Of a stretch of 64,000 nt of DNA, positions 17,389 through 27,196 are shown one piece after another. Location: contig NZ_VLLG01000004.1 of assembly GCF_007830125.1 (NCBI RefSeq), positions 608,326-672,325 of the forward strand, read 5' to 3'. Positions within the stretch are counted from its first letter, which is position 1; each line of letters opens with the position of its first letter. Made by a program: the position numbers and the translations under genes. The DNA comes from Chitinophaga japonensis (lineage in GTDB: Bacteria; Bacteroidota; Bacteroidia; Chitinophagales; Chitinophagaceae). A model generated the notes under the pieces. That model was not told the origin of the DNA. It did no database searches and saw only the letters and a list, made by a program, of their open reading frames with translations.

Positions 17389-20300
17389 TCGTGATATAAC
17401 CTTTGGTAGTAGCTGCACCGCCGTTGATGGTCAGTATATAGTAATACGTGCCTTCCGCCAGCGGGCTGCCGTTCAGGGTGCCGTCCCAGTCGTTGCTGTA
17501 ATTCCTGCGCTGGTATACCAGGCGGCCGGCGCGGTCAAATATCTTCAGCTCATTATCCGGGTAGCTGTCTATGTTGCGGATCACCCAGCGGTCGTTGCGG
17601 CCGTCGCCATTCGGCGTCAGGATATTGGTAGCATCCACTTTGAAGTCGTCTACCACGGCAATGTTAATGCTGCCGGCGCCGGTACAGCTTGCTGCACTGG
17701 TAGCCGTTACTTCGTAAGTGGTGTTGGCCTTTGGCCTGATCTCCAGCACGGCGCTTTGCTGCCCGCCGATAATACCGTCCGCATCCGCCCACTGGTAGGT
17801 AGCGCCGCCGGTAGCGGTCAGCATCACGGTCTCCCCTTTGGATACGGTGGTGCCTTTGTCGCTGGTGATGGTCACCGCCGGCAGGCTGTTCACCGTTAGG
17901 GTAAAGCTGCGGCGCAGGCTGTCCACCCCGCCGTTGGCCGTACCACCATCGTCTTTGATGGTAACGGTAACGGTGATACTACCCGCCGCAGCGCCGGCTT
18001 TCAGGCGGTAGCTCAGCACATCGGACGCATTCACGCTCAGCAGGTCAAATACATCCTGGCTGGCCGCAGCGGTAATGGTGTAGGTTTGTCCCGGTTCCGT
18101 AGCGGAAGCGCCGGTCAGTTGCAGGGTATGCGTTTCCGTATCTGCGCAGATGCTTACATCCGTAATGGGATCCAGCGCCGGGGCCTGGTTCACGAGGCCC
18201 ACCTGTATGGTGACCGGTGTAGCGATGCTGGTGTTCAGCCCGTCACTCACCGTAATATCCAGCGTAACGGTAGTGCCCCCCAGGGCGCTGAGTATGGTGG
18301 CATCCTTTACGGTAAGGGCGCCGGCGCCATCTATTTCAAAAGCACCGCCGGAACCGTCTGTAGCAATGGTCCAGTCCTGCAGGGTACCGGCCGTTTCGGT
18401 GGCCGCTACCTGGCCTACCACAGTGCCTACGGGTGCATACTGGCTCACGGTGAAGCTTTGTCCTGCCGTGATCAGCGGTGCGGTGGCGTCGTAGGTGAAG
18501 GAAACGGTATTGGAAGCGTCGTTGCCGTTGCCGCCAATATTTTCTGCTGCGTCGGCCGGCAGGCTGACATCTACGGCGCCATCGGCGGCGGGCGTAATGT
18601 CTGCCGTGTAGGTAATGTTATCCGTGGTTTGGAGATTGCCGGCTGCGCCGTTGGTCAGGTTAATATCTGCAAGCGCCAGGCCGGTGACCGCTTCGCTGAA
18701 TACCAGCGTTACCGTTACCGGCGTGTTTACGCGGCCGGTAGCAGCAGCGGTCAGCGTAACGGTGGGCCGTTGCGTATTCACGAACACCCCGCTGGTGTTG
18801 CCCGTGTTGTTCAATGCGAGTGCAGCATTGTTGCCCGCCCCGTCCTGCAGGGTGCCGCCGTTCAGGGCCAGGCTGCCGCCTACACTGATGCCGTCCATAT
18901 CCATATCGCCATCCTGTACGGTGTAGCGGAAAGTAAGCGCATTGGTACCGGTGCCACCGGTGTAAGCGGCTTCCACCACGGCAGCGCCAATGGTGATGCT
19001 GATGCCCGGCGTGCCGCTCACCGTAACGTTCTCACTGAAATGCACCGTGAAGTCCAGCATTTCTCCTGTCCCATGATAACCGTTGGCGGGCACATCTACC
19101 GAAGTAATGGCCGGCGCGGTGGCGTCATACGTATAGGAGATCACGTTAGAAGCCTGGTTGCCGTTGGCGCCCGCATTCTGGGCCACGTTGGCCGGTATGC
19201 TGATGCTGACCGCGCCATCTGCCGTGGGCGTTACCAGCACCGTATAGGTAATATTATCGGAGGTTTGCAGGTTGCTCAACGTCGCGTTGGTGACGGCGAA
19301 GTCTGCCAGGGCGAAGCCGGTCACCGCTTCACTGAAGGTCGCGGTGAGGGTGAACGGCGCATTGGGCATCGGGGTACCGGACAAGGTAACGGTGGGGATG
19401 ATGGTATTCACCCATACATCGCTGGTGCTGCCCACACTGTTCAGTGCCGGCAGGGCGTTGTTGGCCGCCGCGTCCTGTATAACGCCGCCATTCAGCACCA
19501 GGTTGCCGCCCAGGCTAATGCCATCCATATCCAGGTCGCCATTCTGCACAGTATAGCTGAAAGTAAGGGCGCTGGTGCCCGAGCCGCCGGTATAAGCGGC
19601 CTGCCGTGCCGTGCTGCCAATGGTAAGATCCAGGTAAGGAGCGCCGGTGACGGTCACGTTCTCGCTGTAGCTGACTGTAAAGGCCAGCACATCACCGTTG
19701 TGATAAATACCGTTGGCCGGTACGGCTACCGCCGTAATAGCCGGTGCGGAGCCATCATAATCAAGGCTGAGGGTATTGGAAGCGGTGTTGCCGATATTCC
19801 CGATATTCTGAGCAACGCCGGCAGGCACGTTCAGGCTTACCGCGCCGTCTGCCGAAGGCGTTACCAATGCCGTATAGGTAATATTATCGGAGGTCTGCAG
19901 GTTGCTGAGGGTGGCATTGGTAGCCGTAATATCCGCCAGGGTAAAGCCGGTCACCGCTTCTGTAAATACCACGCTGACCGTAAACGCCTGGTTCACCGGC
20001 GAAACGGCCGTGGTGGACAAGGTGACGCCGGGCGTTACCGAATAAACAAATATGCCGCTGGTGGCAGGTACACTGTTCAACGTAAGCACGGCATCATTAC
20101 CGGCGGCATCCTGTATAGTGCCGCCGTTCAATATGATGCTGTTACCAAGCGCAATGCCGTCCAGGTCCTGTTCCCCCGGCTGCACCGTATAGCTGAAGAC
20201 CAGTGCACTGGTGCCCGAGCCGCTCACATAGGCGGCCTGCACGGCAGCCGCGCCGATGGTCAGCTCCAGGTAAGGCGTACCGGCGCCGGTGTTCACGGTC

Positions 20301-23300
20301 ACATTCTCGCTCATCTGCACGGTGAAGGATAGCACATCCCCTTCTTTATAATAGCCATTGGCAGGCACATTCACACTATTCACCACCGGGGCCACCGCAT
20401 CTACCAACACGGCGCTGGTATTGCCTACACCAGCCAGGGTGAGGGAAGCGTTGTTAGCAGCAGCGTCCTGCAGGGTAGCGCCGTTCAATGCAATGGCAGT
20501 ACCCAGGCTGATGCCGTTTGCATCGAGATCGCCATCCTGTATGGTATAGCTGAAGGTGAGCGCATTGCTACCGGTGCCGCCGATATAGGCGGCCTGCACG
20601 GTAGCCGTACCAATGGTAAGCGGGATCGAAGGCGTACCGCCGCTTAGCGTTACATTTTCGCTGTAGTTTACGGTAAAGGTGAGCGCATCCCCGCTGCTGT
20701 AAGTGCCGTTGGCCGGCACATTTACAGATGTTACTGCCGGGGCCGTGCCGTCGTAGTCCAGGCTGAGGGTATTGGAAGCGGTATTATCATTATTGCCTAT
20801 GTTCTGGGCTACACCTGCCGGCACCTGCACACTTACAGTGCCATCTGCAGATGGTGTTAGCAGCACGGTATAGGTGGTATTATCCGAGGTTTGCAGGTTG
20901 CTGAGGGTGGCATTGGTAGTCGTGATCTCCGCCAGGGTAAAGCCGGTCACCGCTTCTGTAAATACCACGCTAACCGTAAATGCCTGGTTCACCGGCGAAA
21001 CGGCCGTGGTGGACAAGGTGACGCCGGGCGTTACCGAATAAACAAATATGCCGCTGGTGGCGGGCACACTGTTCAACGTAAGCACGGCATCATTACCGGC
21101 GGCATCCTGTATGGTGCCACCGTTCAATATGATGCTGCTACCAAGCGCAATGCCGTCCAGGTCCTGCTGCCCGGCCTGCACCGTATAGCTGAAGGCCAGC
21201 GTACTGGTGCCCGAGCCGCTCACATAGGCTGCCTGCACGGCAGCCGCGCCGATGGTCAGCTCCAGGTAAGGCGTGCCGCCGCCGGTGTTCACGGTTACGT
21301 TCTCGCTCATCTGCACAGTGAAGGACAGTATATCTCCTTCTTTATAATAACCATTGGCAGGTACATTCACACTATTCACCACCGGGGCCACCGCATCTAC
21401 CAGCACCGCGCTGGTATTGCCTACACCAGCCAGGGTGAGGGAAGCGTTGTTAGCAGCAGCGTCCTGCAGGGTAGCGCCGTTCAATGCAATGGCAGTACCC
21501 AGGCTGATGCCGTTTGCATCCAGGTCTCCATCCTGTATGGTATAACTGAAGGTGAGCGCATTGCTGCCGGTGCCGCCGGTATAGGCGGCCTGCACGGTAG
21601 CCGTACCAATGGTAAGCGGGATCGAAGGCGTACCGCCGCTTAGCGTTACATTTTCGCTGTAGTTTACAGTAAAGGTGAGCGCATCCCCGCTGCTATAGGT
21701 GCCGTTGGCCGGTACATTTACGGATATCACGGCCGGAGCCGTGCCATCATAGTCCAGGCTGAGGGTATTGGAAGCGGTATTGCCGTTCTGACCTGTATTC
21801 AGGGTTACATCTGCCGGCACCTGTATAGTCACAGTGCCATCTGCAGATGGCGTTACGTGTACAGTGTAGGTAACATTATCCGCGGTACTCAGCCCGCTTG
21901 TCACGGCGTTCGTAACGGATATATCTCCCGTGGCAAAGCCGGTTACTGCTTCGGAGAATACGATGGTCACGGTAAAGGGCAGGTTCACCGGCGAAACGGC
22001 GGTGGTAGACAGGGTGACGCTGGCCTTGATAGCGTATACCCGTACACCGGTGGTAGCCCCTACGCTGTTCAGGGCCAGGTTGGCGTTATTGCCGGCAGCA
22101 TCTGTGAGGGTGCCGCCGTTCAGCACTATGCTGCTGCCGAGGGTAATACCATCCAGGTCCTGCTCTCCGGCCTGCACGGTGTAGCGGAACAATAGTGCAC
22201 TGGTGCCGGAACCTGTCACGTAGTCGGCCTGCACGATAGTACCACCGATGGTCAGCTCCAGGTAAGGCGTGCCGGACACAGTTACATTTTCATCCAAGTT
22301 CACGGTAAAGTCCAGCACATCGCCTTCGTGGTAGTAGGCGTCGGCGGGTACATTCACGGATGTTACCGTGGGGGCAATATTGTCGATGGTCCAGTTATGG
22401 GTAGCAGGCGTGCCATCCAGATTACCCGCCTGATCCACGGCCCTTACGCTGAAGGTATGAGCGCCTGCCGCTAAACCGGTATAGGTAAGCGGAGGGGTAA
22501 CCGGCCCATAGGCGCCTCCGTCCAGGCTGGCCTCAAAGGAAGCGGTTTCGTTGGAGCTAAACTGGAAAGTGGCAGTAGTGCTCGTGGTAATGAGCGACGG
22601 ACCGGAATTAATGGTAGTTTCCGGCGCTGTCTGATCCAGGGTGATGTCATCTGATACCGTGGTCACGTTGCCGGCCGCGTCACGGAGCTGCATGTACACG
22701 GTTTTGAGGCCATCACCGGTAGCTAGTGTCCAGGAGCTGCTTGTAGTAAACGGCGCGAAAGTAGTAGTCCAGTTACTGTTCTCGTTGGAAAAACGCATCT
22801 CGTATGCCGGGGCAGTACCATCGGCGGTCAGGGTCAAGTTTACTGTGGCAGCGTTAGTATAAACGTTATCATTATTGATCACTAGAGTGCCGGTAGGTGG
22901 AGTTTTATCAATGGTGTACACTTCACCGCCTTGAAAAGGAGCGTTGGTCAGGGTATTACCCATGCCACTGCCGTTTACATCCAGGCGGATGGTGCCATCA
23001 CCGCTACCGGTGTTAACAGTAACGGTATAAGTAGTACTGTTAACAGGAGTAACGCTGGTCACACTCGTGCCAGTGATGTCGCTTGGATAGGATACCGTAA
23101 ATGCAGAAGGGGTTACATTAAACGCATCGCCACTGAAGGTGACGGTGTACTGCACGGTAGCAGCATTGGTAGGATTGGTACTTGCCCGTACCACGTTGAT
23201 AACGGAAATGTCGGGGGGCGTTAATTTTAACAAACGGCCGTTTGCAGGCGAAGCTGAAATACCATCATTGGCAAAAATGGTTCCATTACTGGTAACCACC

Positions 23301-24193
23301 AGCCCCCAGGGATAAAATGGCCCAAAAGCATTATCATCATAGGCTAAGCCGCTAAACAATACTGTTCCGGTAGTAGTGCCGGCCGCTATTGGCGCCGTAT
23401 ACTTTACAATATGTGAAACATTGGCGGTGGCGGTAGCCTGTGTAGTATACAGGTTACCATTGGCATCAATGGCGAGGGAGCTTATATTATTGCCGGTAAT
23501 AAGGTCAGTTGGAGAATAACCGGAGGCAGCAGTCAGCTTTATAACCTTGCTTTGGTTGTTATTGACCCCGCGAAAAGCATCCAGCAAATAAATATTTCCC
23601 TGCACATCGGTTACAATGCCCCAGGGGTAGGTATTGTTGAAGGAAAGCGCTAAGCCGGAATACAAAGGAGTGCCTCCATGCGCGGAATCCGTGATGTTAG
23701 CAGCATCGTATCTCATCAACCGATAATTACCGCTACCGCCGTCATATTCCATGCTAAGCAGGTTATCGCTGGCATCTACCGCCACGGCGGTAAAATAACG
23801 GCCCGTGCAGACAACGCTTTTGGTATAGCCGCCGCCTGAATTGGTTAGCTTTACGATCTCCCAGGCGTTGGAAGGTTCAGGGTTAGTAATAAACACATCG
23901 CCCAGGGAGTTTACAGCTACGCTCCAGGGGTATTCTACGCCGAAGGCCAATCCCTCATAAATAACGGTTCCCGGCCCGACGCCGCCGGCATACCTTACCA
24001 CTTCATAATTATTATTTGCGGAATTGTAACGGGTCACGTAAATATTACCCGCAGCGTCTTTGGCCATGCCGGCAAAATTCTTACCGACGTCCACATTGGT
24101 AGAATTGTATTGGGCCAGGGCGGCATTTGCTGTAAACAGCACGCCCAGGAAGCATATAAAGATCTTTAAGACCTGTGCAAATGTAAATCTCAT
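17369..24193 (-). CDS. Giant T9SS type B surface protein with Ig-like repeats (gliding motility-associated C-terminal domain)
   Basis: 2274 residues from ATG 24193, chosen because it gives a proper signal peptide (MRFTFAQVLKIFICFLGVLF...) and avoids overlap with the upstream gene; the frame reaches a TTG at 24235. Domain order: NHL/SMP-30-like repeats with PWG(I/L)V motifs (about 25-330); several Ig-like domains (about 330-610); an array of Ig-like modules (about 610-1905) of two kinds, A (VNVPANGxY...GDxLxFTV...SENVT) and B (VTLSTTAVSPVN...), ordered A-B-A-A-B-A-A-B-A-B-A-B; a cadherin-like domain; a PKD/Ig domain; and the C-terminal sorting domain (about 2188-2274, ILTPNGDGRNDRWVIRNI) with the type B CHU_C signature. 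It is exported by the type IX system and displayed at the cell surface, probably as an adhesin. Ligand unknown. Confidence 0.93.
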   Translation of the reverse strand: MRFTFAQVLKIFICFLGVLFTANAALAQYNSTNVDVGKNFAGMAKDAAGNIYVTRYNSANNNYEVVRYAGGVGPGTVIYEGLAFGVEYPWSVAVNSLGDVFITNPEPSNAWEIVKLTNSGGGYTKSVVCTGRYFTAVAVDASDNLLSMEYDGGSGNYRLMRYDAANITDSAHGGTPLYSGLALSFNNTYPWGIVTDVQGNIYLLDAFRGVNNNQSKVIKLTAASGYSPTDLITGNNISSLAIDANGNLYTTQATATANVSHIVKYTAPIAAGTTTGTVLFSGLAYDDNAFGPFYPWGLVVTSNGTIFANDGISASPANGRLLKLTPPDISVINVVRASTNPTNAATVQYTVTFSGDAFNVTPSAFTVSYPSDITGTSVTSVTPVNSTTYTVTVNTGSGDGTIRLDVNGSGMGNTLTNAPFQGGEVYTIDKTPPTGTLVINNDNVYTNAATVNLTLTADGTAPAYEMRFSNENSNWTTTFAPFTTSSSWTLATGDGLKTVYMQLRDAAGNVTTVSDDITLDQTAPETTINSGPSLITTSTTATFQFSSNETASFEASLDGGAYGPVTPPLTYTGLAAGAHTFSVRAVDQAGNLDGTPATHNWTIDNIAPTVTSVNVPADAYYHEGDVLDFTVNLDENVTVSGTPYLELTIGGTIVQADYVTGSGTSALLFRYTVQAGEQDLDGITLGSSIVLNGGTLTDAAGNNANLALNSVGATTGVRVYAIKASVTLSTTAVSPVNLPFTVTIVFSEAVTGFATGDISVTNAVTSGLSTADNVTYTVHVTPSADGTVTIQVPADVTLNTGQNGNTASNTLSLDYDGTAPAVISVNVPANGTYSSGDALTFTVNYSENVTLSGGTPSIPLTIGTATVQAAYTGGTGSNALTFSYTIQDGDLDANGISLGTAIALNGATLQDAAANNASLTLAGVGNTSAVLVDAVAPVVNSVNVPANGYYKEGDILSFTVQMSENVTVNTGGGTPYLELTIGAAAVQAAYVSGSGTSTLAFSYTVQAGQQDLDGIALGSSIILNGGTIQDAAGNDAVLTLNSVPATSGIFVYSVTPGVTLSTTAVSPVNQAFTVSVVFTEAVTGFTLAEITTTNATLSNLQTSDNTTYTVLLTPSADGTVSVQVPAGVAQNIGNNDNTASNTLSLDYDGTAPAVTSVNVPANGTYSSGDALTFTVNYSENVTLSGGTPSIPLTIGTATVQAAYIGGTGSNALTFSYTIQDGDLDANGISLGTAIALNGATLQDAAANNASLTLAGVGNTSAVLVDAVAPVVNSVNVPANGYYKEGDVLSFTVQMSENVTVNTGAGTPYLELTIGAAAVQAAYVSGSGTSALVFSYTVQPGEQDLDGIALGNSIILNGGTIQDAAGNDAVLTLNSVPATSGIFVYSVTPGVTLSTTAVSPVNQAFTVSVVFTEAVTGFTLADITATNATLSNLQTSDNITYTALVTPSADGAVSLNVPAGVAQNIGNIGNTASNTLSLDYDGSAPAITAVAVPANGIYHNGDVLAFTVSYSENVTVTGAPYLDLTIGSTARQAAYTGGSGTSALTFSYTVQNGDLDMDGISLGGNLVLNGGVIQDAAANNALPALNSVGSTSDVWVNTIIPTVTLSGTPMPNAPFTLTATFSEAVTGFALADFAVTNATLSNLQTSDNITYTVLVTPTADGAVSISIPANVAQNAGANGNQASNVISYTYDATAPAITSVDVPANGYHGTGEMLDFTVHFSENVTVSGTPGISITIGAAVVEAAYTGGTGTNALTFRYTVQDGDMDMDGISVGGSLALNGGTLQDGAGNNAALALNNTGNTSGVFVNTQRPTVTLTAAATGRVNTPVTVTLVFSEAVTGLALADINLTNGAAGNLQTTDNITYTADITPAADGAVDVSLPADAAENIGGNGNDASNTVSFTYDATAPLITAGQSFTVSQYAPVGTVVGQVAATETAGTLQDWTIATDGSGGAFEIDGAGALTVKDATILSALGGTTVTLDITVSDGLNTSIATPVTIQVGLVNQAPALDPITDVSICADTETHTLQLTGASATEPGQTYTITAAASQDVFDLLSVNASDVLSYRLKAGAAAGSITVTVTIKDDGGTANGGVDSLRRSFTLTVNSLPAVTITSDKGTTVSKGETVMLTATGGATYQWADADGIIGGQQSAVLEIRPKANTTYEVTATSAASCTGAGSINIAVVDDFKVDATNILTPNGDGRNDRWVIRNIDSYPDNELKIFDRAGRLVYQRRNYSNDWDGTLNGSPLAEGTYYYILTINGGAATTKGYITIVRDRQ
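19753..21744 (-). repeat. Two tandem 996 bp near-identical coding repeats inside the giant adhesin
   Basis: Landmark sequences recur at an offset of exactly 996 bases (332 codons), for example at 19991 and 20987, 20391 and 21387, 20733 and 21729. Each unit codes for an A-A-B triplet of Ig-like modules. In a sampled 60-base stretch the copies differ at only two positions, so duplication is recent or homogenised by recombination. Frame is preserved throughout. Confidence 0.85.
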
Positions 24194-24207
24194 TTCATGC
24201 AAGGGTG

Positions 24208-25371
24208 TTAAATGCAGAGAAAGGGGTTTTGCCAACCAGATGTGCTTTCATTATGTATTACCTCCAGTTCCTTAGCATCGAAGCGCATACCTTTTCCCTG
24301 GTCGAGAATAATTTTGTGTATTTTATTGTTGGAAGTGGTAACCTTGATAATACTGGGATTGGGCAGCGCAAAGCCGGAAGCGGGGTAAAAGTTCTTCTCT
24401 CCGCGTGGACCGTTGATCACCCCGGTGCGCAACTGCTGTTTCACTGTATCCCAGTCTTTTTTTTGTGCATGCGGCAGCACCTCTCTCCATATCATGCCGG
24501 CCTCATAACCCATCAGGGCGTAGATATTGGCCGGCTGCTGCGCTACGCTTTCAAATGTCTTTACAAACAATTGGTTGATCTTGTTCTCATCTTCCCGCAT
24601 CCATAACTGGGAAGTATATATTTCCAGGCCCACATGCTTAATGTCGTCCAGGATATCATCATAGGCCATGGTCTCATGCACCAGCAACGGTATCTTTTTA
24701 TGAAAGCCGCTGGCGATCCATTGCCGGAAAAACCGTGCGCCCATGCTGCCACAGAAAATGGCATGTACATATGTAGGAGGCTCCTTTGCCAGCTCCGTGA
24801 AGAAGTTGCCCAATTCCATCCTGTAAGGATCTTTTTCATCAAAGGGCAGCACCGTGAGCTTCAGCTCCTGCGCCCCGGCCGAGGCTGCACCCTGCTGGAA
24901 GGTGCTGTTCAGGTGATAGCCGGCTTCATATATGGGCATGATCATATGCCCGCCGCTGCCAAAGGTGCTTTCCGCCCAGCGGCCCAGCGCATACTGCGAC
25001 TGCCATAACTGGTGCGAGGCATAGAATACATCGGGGCTGAGGTATGGAAAATGGGGCACATATTCTCCCATATCAAAAAAGAAAGCCGGCCGCCGCTCTT
25101 TTTCAACCAGCGGTATCAAACCCGGTACAGCCTTGTAGCTGATCAGGCCGGACAGGATATCCACGCGGTTAAAAAAGAGCAGCTTACGGGCAGCGGCCTC
25201 AGAAGCGCTCATACCGCCCATCTCCGTGTATTCCTGTATAAACTGCACGGTATTTTGCCGCGCAGGGTCCAGCCCCATGCCCAGCAGCCAGCCGGTGAAC
25301 AGGTGCTGTGCATAATACGGGTAAATACCGGAGTAAGGAGTCAGAAATCCAACGGTAAAAGATGGGCTCAT
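24208..25371 (-). CDS. Periplasmic-binding-protein-like (Peripla_BP_6/LivJ type) protein without signal peptide
   Basis: 387 residues resembling type I ABC substrate-binding proteins of the branched-chain amino acid/amide class: it opens VGFLTPYSGIYPYYAQHLFTG, continues with a two-lobe pattern (FNRVDILSGLISYKAVPGL; YEAGYHLNSTFQQGAASAGA), and ends in INGPRGEKNFYPASG..., a typical LivJ-like C-terminal element. Unlike ordinary members it begins directly at the first beta-strand (MSPSFTVGFL) with no signal peptide, and no permease or ATPase genes are near. It is therefore unlikely to serve a classical importer. It lies 45 bases downstream of a tail-collar protein gene and 14 bases upstream of the giant adhesin start, so these are probably co-transcribed. 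Family call fairly sure; function unknown. Confidence 0.75.
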   Translation of the reverse strand: MSPSFTVGFLTPYSGIYPYYAQHLFTGWLLGMGLDPARQNTVQFIQEYTEMGGMSASEAAARKLLFFNRVDILSGLISYKAVPGLIPLVEKERRPAFFFDMGEYVPHFPYLSPDVFYASHQLWQSQYALGRWAESTFGSGGHMIMPIYEAGYHLNSTFQQGAASAGAQELKLTVLPFDEKDPYRMELGNFFTELAKEPPTYVHAIFCGSMGARFFRQWIASGFHKKIPLLVHETMAYDDILDDIKHVGLEIYTSQLWMREDENKINQLFVKTFESVAQQPANIYALMGYEAGMIWREVLPHAQKKDWDTVKQQLRTGVINGPRGEKNFYPASGFALPNPSIIKVTTSNNKIHKIILDQGKGMRFDAKELEVIHNESTSGWQNPFLCI

Positions 25372-25416
25372 GTACGCTATCTTGATAGTAACAGTATTAA
25401 ATGTTGTTCCTTATGA

Positions 25417-26007
25417 TCAGTTCCTGGAAGGGAAAATGCCATCCATAGCTATCTGGTAGTTCATAGCTATGTAGGGGTTCATAATGCTGAAAGGCTGGGT
25501 ACCGCCGGTCAGGCCGATAGTCACATCGCCGTTTACCTTGCTGCCGCCCAGCGTAGTGGCAGTGCCCAGTGCAGCATAGCCATTGATTTGTACAGCACCG
25601 GGGCCGCTTCCTACGGTGGGCAGCGTAGCCGGAACCACCCCGGGACCCGGCGTGTTGGTAGTACCGTTGTCAGTGGTGGCAGCAGGCGCCGTGGTCAGGC
25701 CGCTGGCATCTGCCGTGTGGGTATGCGCCGGCATGTTGTTGATCAGCAGCGTGGTGTTCTCCGTGCCACCTATCTGTCCCAGTACGTAGTTGGACAGACC
25801 AGGCCCCTGTCCGATGCCAATAGGTGCACGGCCTCTCAGGTCCGGTAACGCAAAGGTAGTTTGCCCGTTACCGCCATAGGTGGTACCCAGCAGGGAAAAT
25901 AACGCGGTGTTCTGTGAAATAGAAACGATCTGTCCCTGGCAAAAAGCCCAGCCCCGGATGGCAAAGTTGCCCCCAAAGATCATAATCATTGCAATGTAAG
26001 GCTCCAT
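25417..26007 (-). CDS. Tail-collar domain protein (microcystin-dependent protein family)
   Basis: 196 residues matching the small Bacteroidota tail-collar (MdpB-like) family: MIMIFGGNFAIRGWAFCQGQ, then LFSLLGTTYGGNGQTTFALPD (phage tail-collar fold), LRGRAPIGIGQGPG, and the metal-site-like NMPAHTHTA. A Thr/Pro/Gly-rich loop of about 50 residues precedes the C-terminal NPYIAMNYQIAMDGIFPSRN. These proteins are usually found as short tandem families and are not evidence of a prophage by themselves; no other phage genes are present here. It is the first gene of the four-gene unit that ends with PorP/SprF. Its role (possibly a carbohydrate-binding or extracellular fibre-tip module) is inferred only from the fold. 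Confidence 0.85.
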   Translation of the reverse strand: MEPYIAMIMIFGGNFAIRGWAFCQGQIVSISQNTALFSLLGTTYGGNGQTTFALPDLRGRAPIGIGQGPGLSNYVLGQIGGTENTTLLINNMPAHTHTADASGLTTAPAATTDNGTTNTPGPGVVPATLPTVGSGPGAVQINGYAALGTATTLGGSKVNGDVTIGLTGGTQPFSIMNPYIAMNYQIAMDGIFPSRN

Positions 26008-26227
26008 AGTTTAAATAATTAAGGAATAAACAATATTTATTAAGTAAAGGTTTAACCAGACGGTAATTCCCGCTAATGAGCTCCTGGAAGTTCAGATTAC
26101 AAAACAGGGTACAGCACACGCTGCCGGATATCCATGGTTATTTTTCCAAAAACAGGTTCCTAAACAATACGGACAAAAGGGGCATTCAAGCTTTTCAACA
26201 ATAGGGCTAAAATTGTGGAATGTTGGA

Positions 26228-26259
26228 CAAATATATATCTTCTTTTTTTTAAAAAACAA
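26228..26259 (-). promoter_or_regulatory. Candidate promoter for the tail-collar/adhesin unit in the 26008-26377 spacer
   Basis: Minus strand: TTG (26259-26257), 21 bases, TATATTTG (26235-26228), matching the Bacteroidota consensus. It would leave a leader of about 210 bases before the ATG at 26007. The spacer separates divergent genes, is AT-rich, and shows nothing else recognisable. Confidence 0.4.
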
Positions 26260-26377
26260 TATTTCCCTCATACGATAAACGTCCTGTCTAAAAAACCCCC
26301 TTATTATGACGGACCCGCCCCCCATTAAACCGGTTTTTCTTGCTGAAATTTGTTGGTATCAACAAAAACCTGTGATC

Positions 26378-27196
26378 ATGCATACTACCATTCCTGCCGC
26401 TACGGACCGGCAACAACATACGGTTGTGTCTGCTGAAGAATGGGCGAGCGCCCGGCGCCGGCTCCTGGAAAAAGAGAAAGCGTTTACCCGCCTGCGTGAT
26501 GAGCTGAACCGCGAGCGCCTGGAGCTGCCCTGGGAACGGGTAGAAAAAACCTACCGCTTCGAAGGCCCCCGCGGTACCGAAACCCTGGCCGACCTGTTTG
26601 ACGGTCGCAGCCAGCTCATGGTATACCACTTTATGTTCGGCCCGGGCTGGGAAGAAGGCTGCCCCAGTTGCTCCTTTCTTACAGACCATATAGACGGTAC
26701 CCTGGTGCACCTGGCCAACCGCGACATCACCCTGCTGCTGGTATCCCGCGCACCGCTGGGCCAGATCGAGGCCTTCAAAAAGCGCATGGGCTGGCAGGTA
26801 AAATGGGTGTCCAGCTATGGCAGCGACTTCAATTATGACTACCAGGTATCTTTCCGGGAAGAAGATAAAGCCAAAGGACAGGTGTACTATAACTACGGCC
26901 CGGCGGAGTTCATAGCGGAAGACCTGCACGGTCTCAGCGTATTCTATAAAAACGGCCAGGGGGAAGTGTTCCACACCTACTCCACTTATGGACGCGGCTG
27001 CGACATGCTGGTAGGTACCTATAACTACATGGACCTGGCGCCCAAAGGACGGGACGAAGACCAGTTGAATTTTACCATGTCCTGGGTGCGGCATCATGAC
27101 CGTTATGACCAGCAATATACGGTAGACCCTGCGGCTGCCTACCAGCCGCCCAAAGCGACAGGCAGTTGCTGCCACGGGGAGGGCGGCGACTCATGA
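26378..27196 (+). CDS. DUF899 family thioredoxin-fold protein
   Basis: 272 residues from ATG 26378 (MHTTIPAATDRQQH); an upstream in-frame start at 26306 would add 24 residues of unlikely composition. The family signature is clear: SAEEWASARRRLLEKEKAFTR near the start, LPWERVEKTYRF, YHFMFGPGWEEGCPSCSFLTDH with a C95-x-x-C98 pair in the thioredoxin position, and YNYMDLAPKGRDEDQL near the C-terminus. DUF899 proteins are cytosolic thioredoxin-like proteins of unknown substrate. The stop overlaps the start of the small membrane protein gene by four bases (ATGA), implying translational coupling. Confidence 0.88.
   Translation: MHTTIPAATDRQQHTVVSAEEWASARRRLLEKEKAFTRLRDELNRERLELPWERVEKTYRFEGPRGTETLADLFDGRSQLMVYHFMFGPGWEEGCPSCSFLTDHIDGTLVHLANRDITLLLVSRAPLGQIEAFKKRMGWQVKWVSSYGSDFNYDYQVSFREEDKAKGQVYYNYGPAEFIAEDLHGLSVFYKNGQGEVFHTYSTYGRGCDMLVGTYNYMDLAPKGRDEDQLNFTMSWVRHHDRYDQQYTVDPAAAYQPPKATGSCCHGEGGDS

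Noticed and set aside
18086..20332. Very long open plus-strand frame of about 750 codons
   Set aside because: It lies opposite the giant adhesin gene and repeats with the same 996-base period; its protein is Gly/Arg/His-rich without domains. It is a shadow of the GC-rich repeat coding strand.
24208..25371. Branched-chain amino acid ABC importer
   Set aside because: No permease or ATPase genes nearby and no signal peptide on the binding protein.
25417..26007. Tail-collar protein as evidence of a prophage
   Set aside because: No integrase, capsid, terminase or lysis genes surround it; this family is common as chromosomal genes in Bacteroidota.
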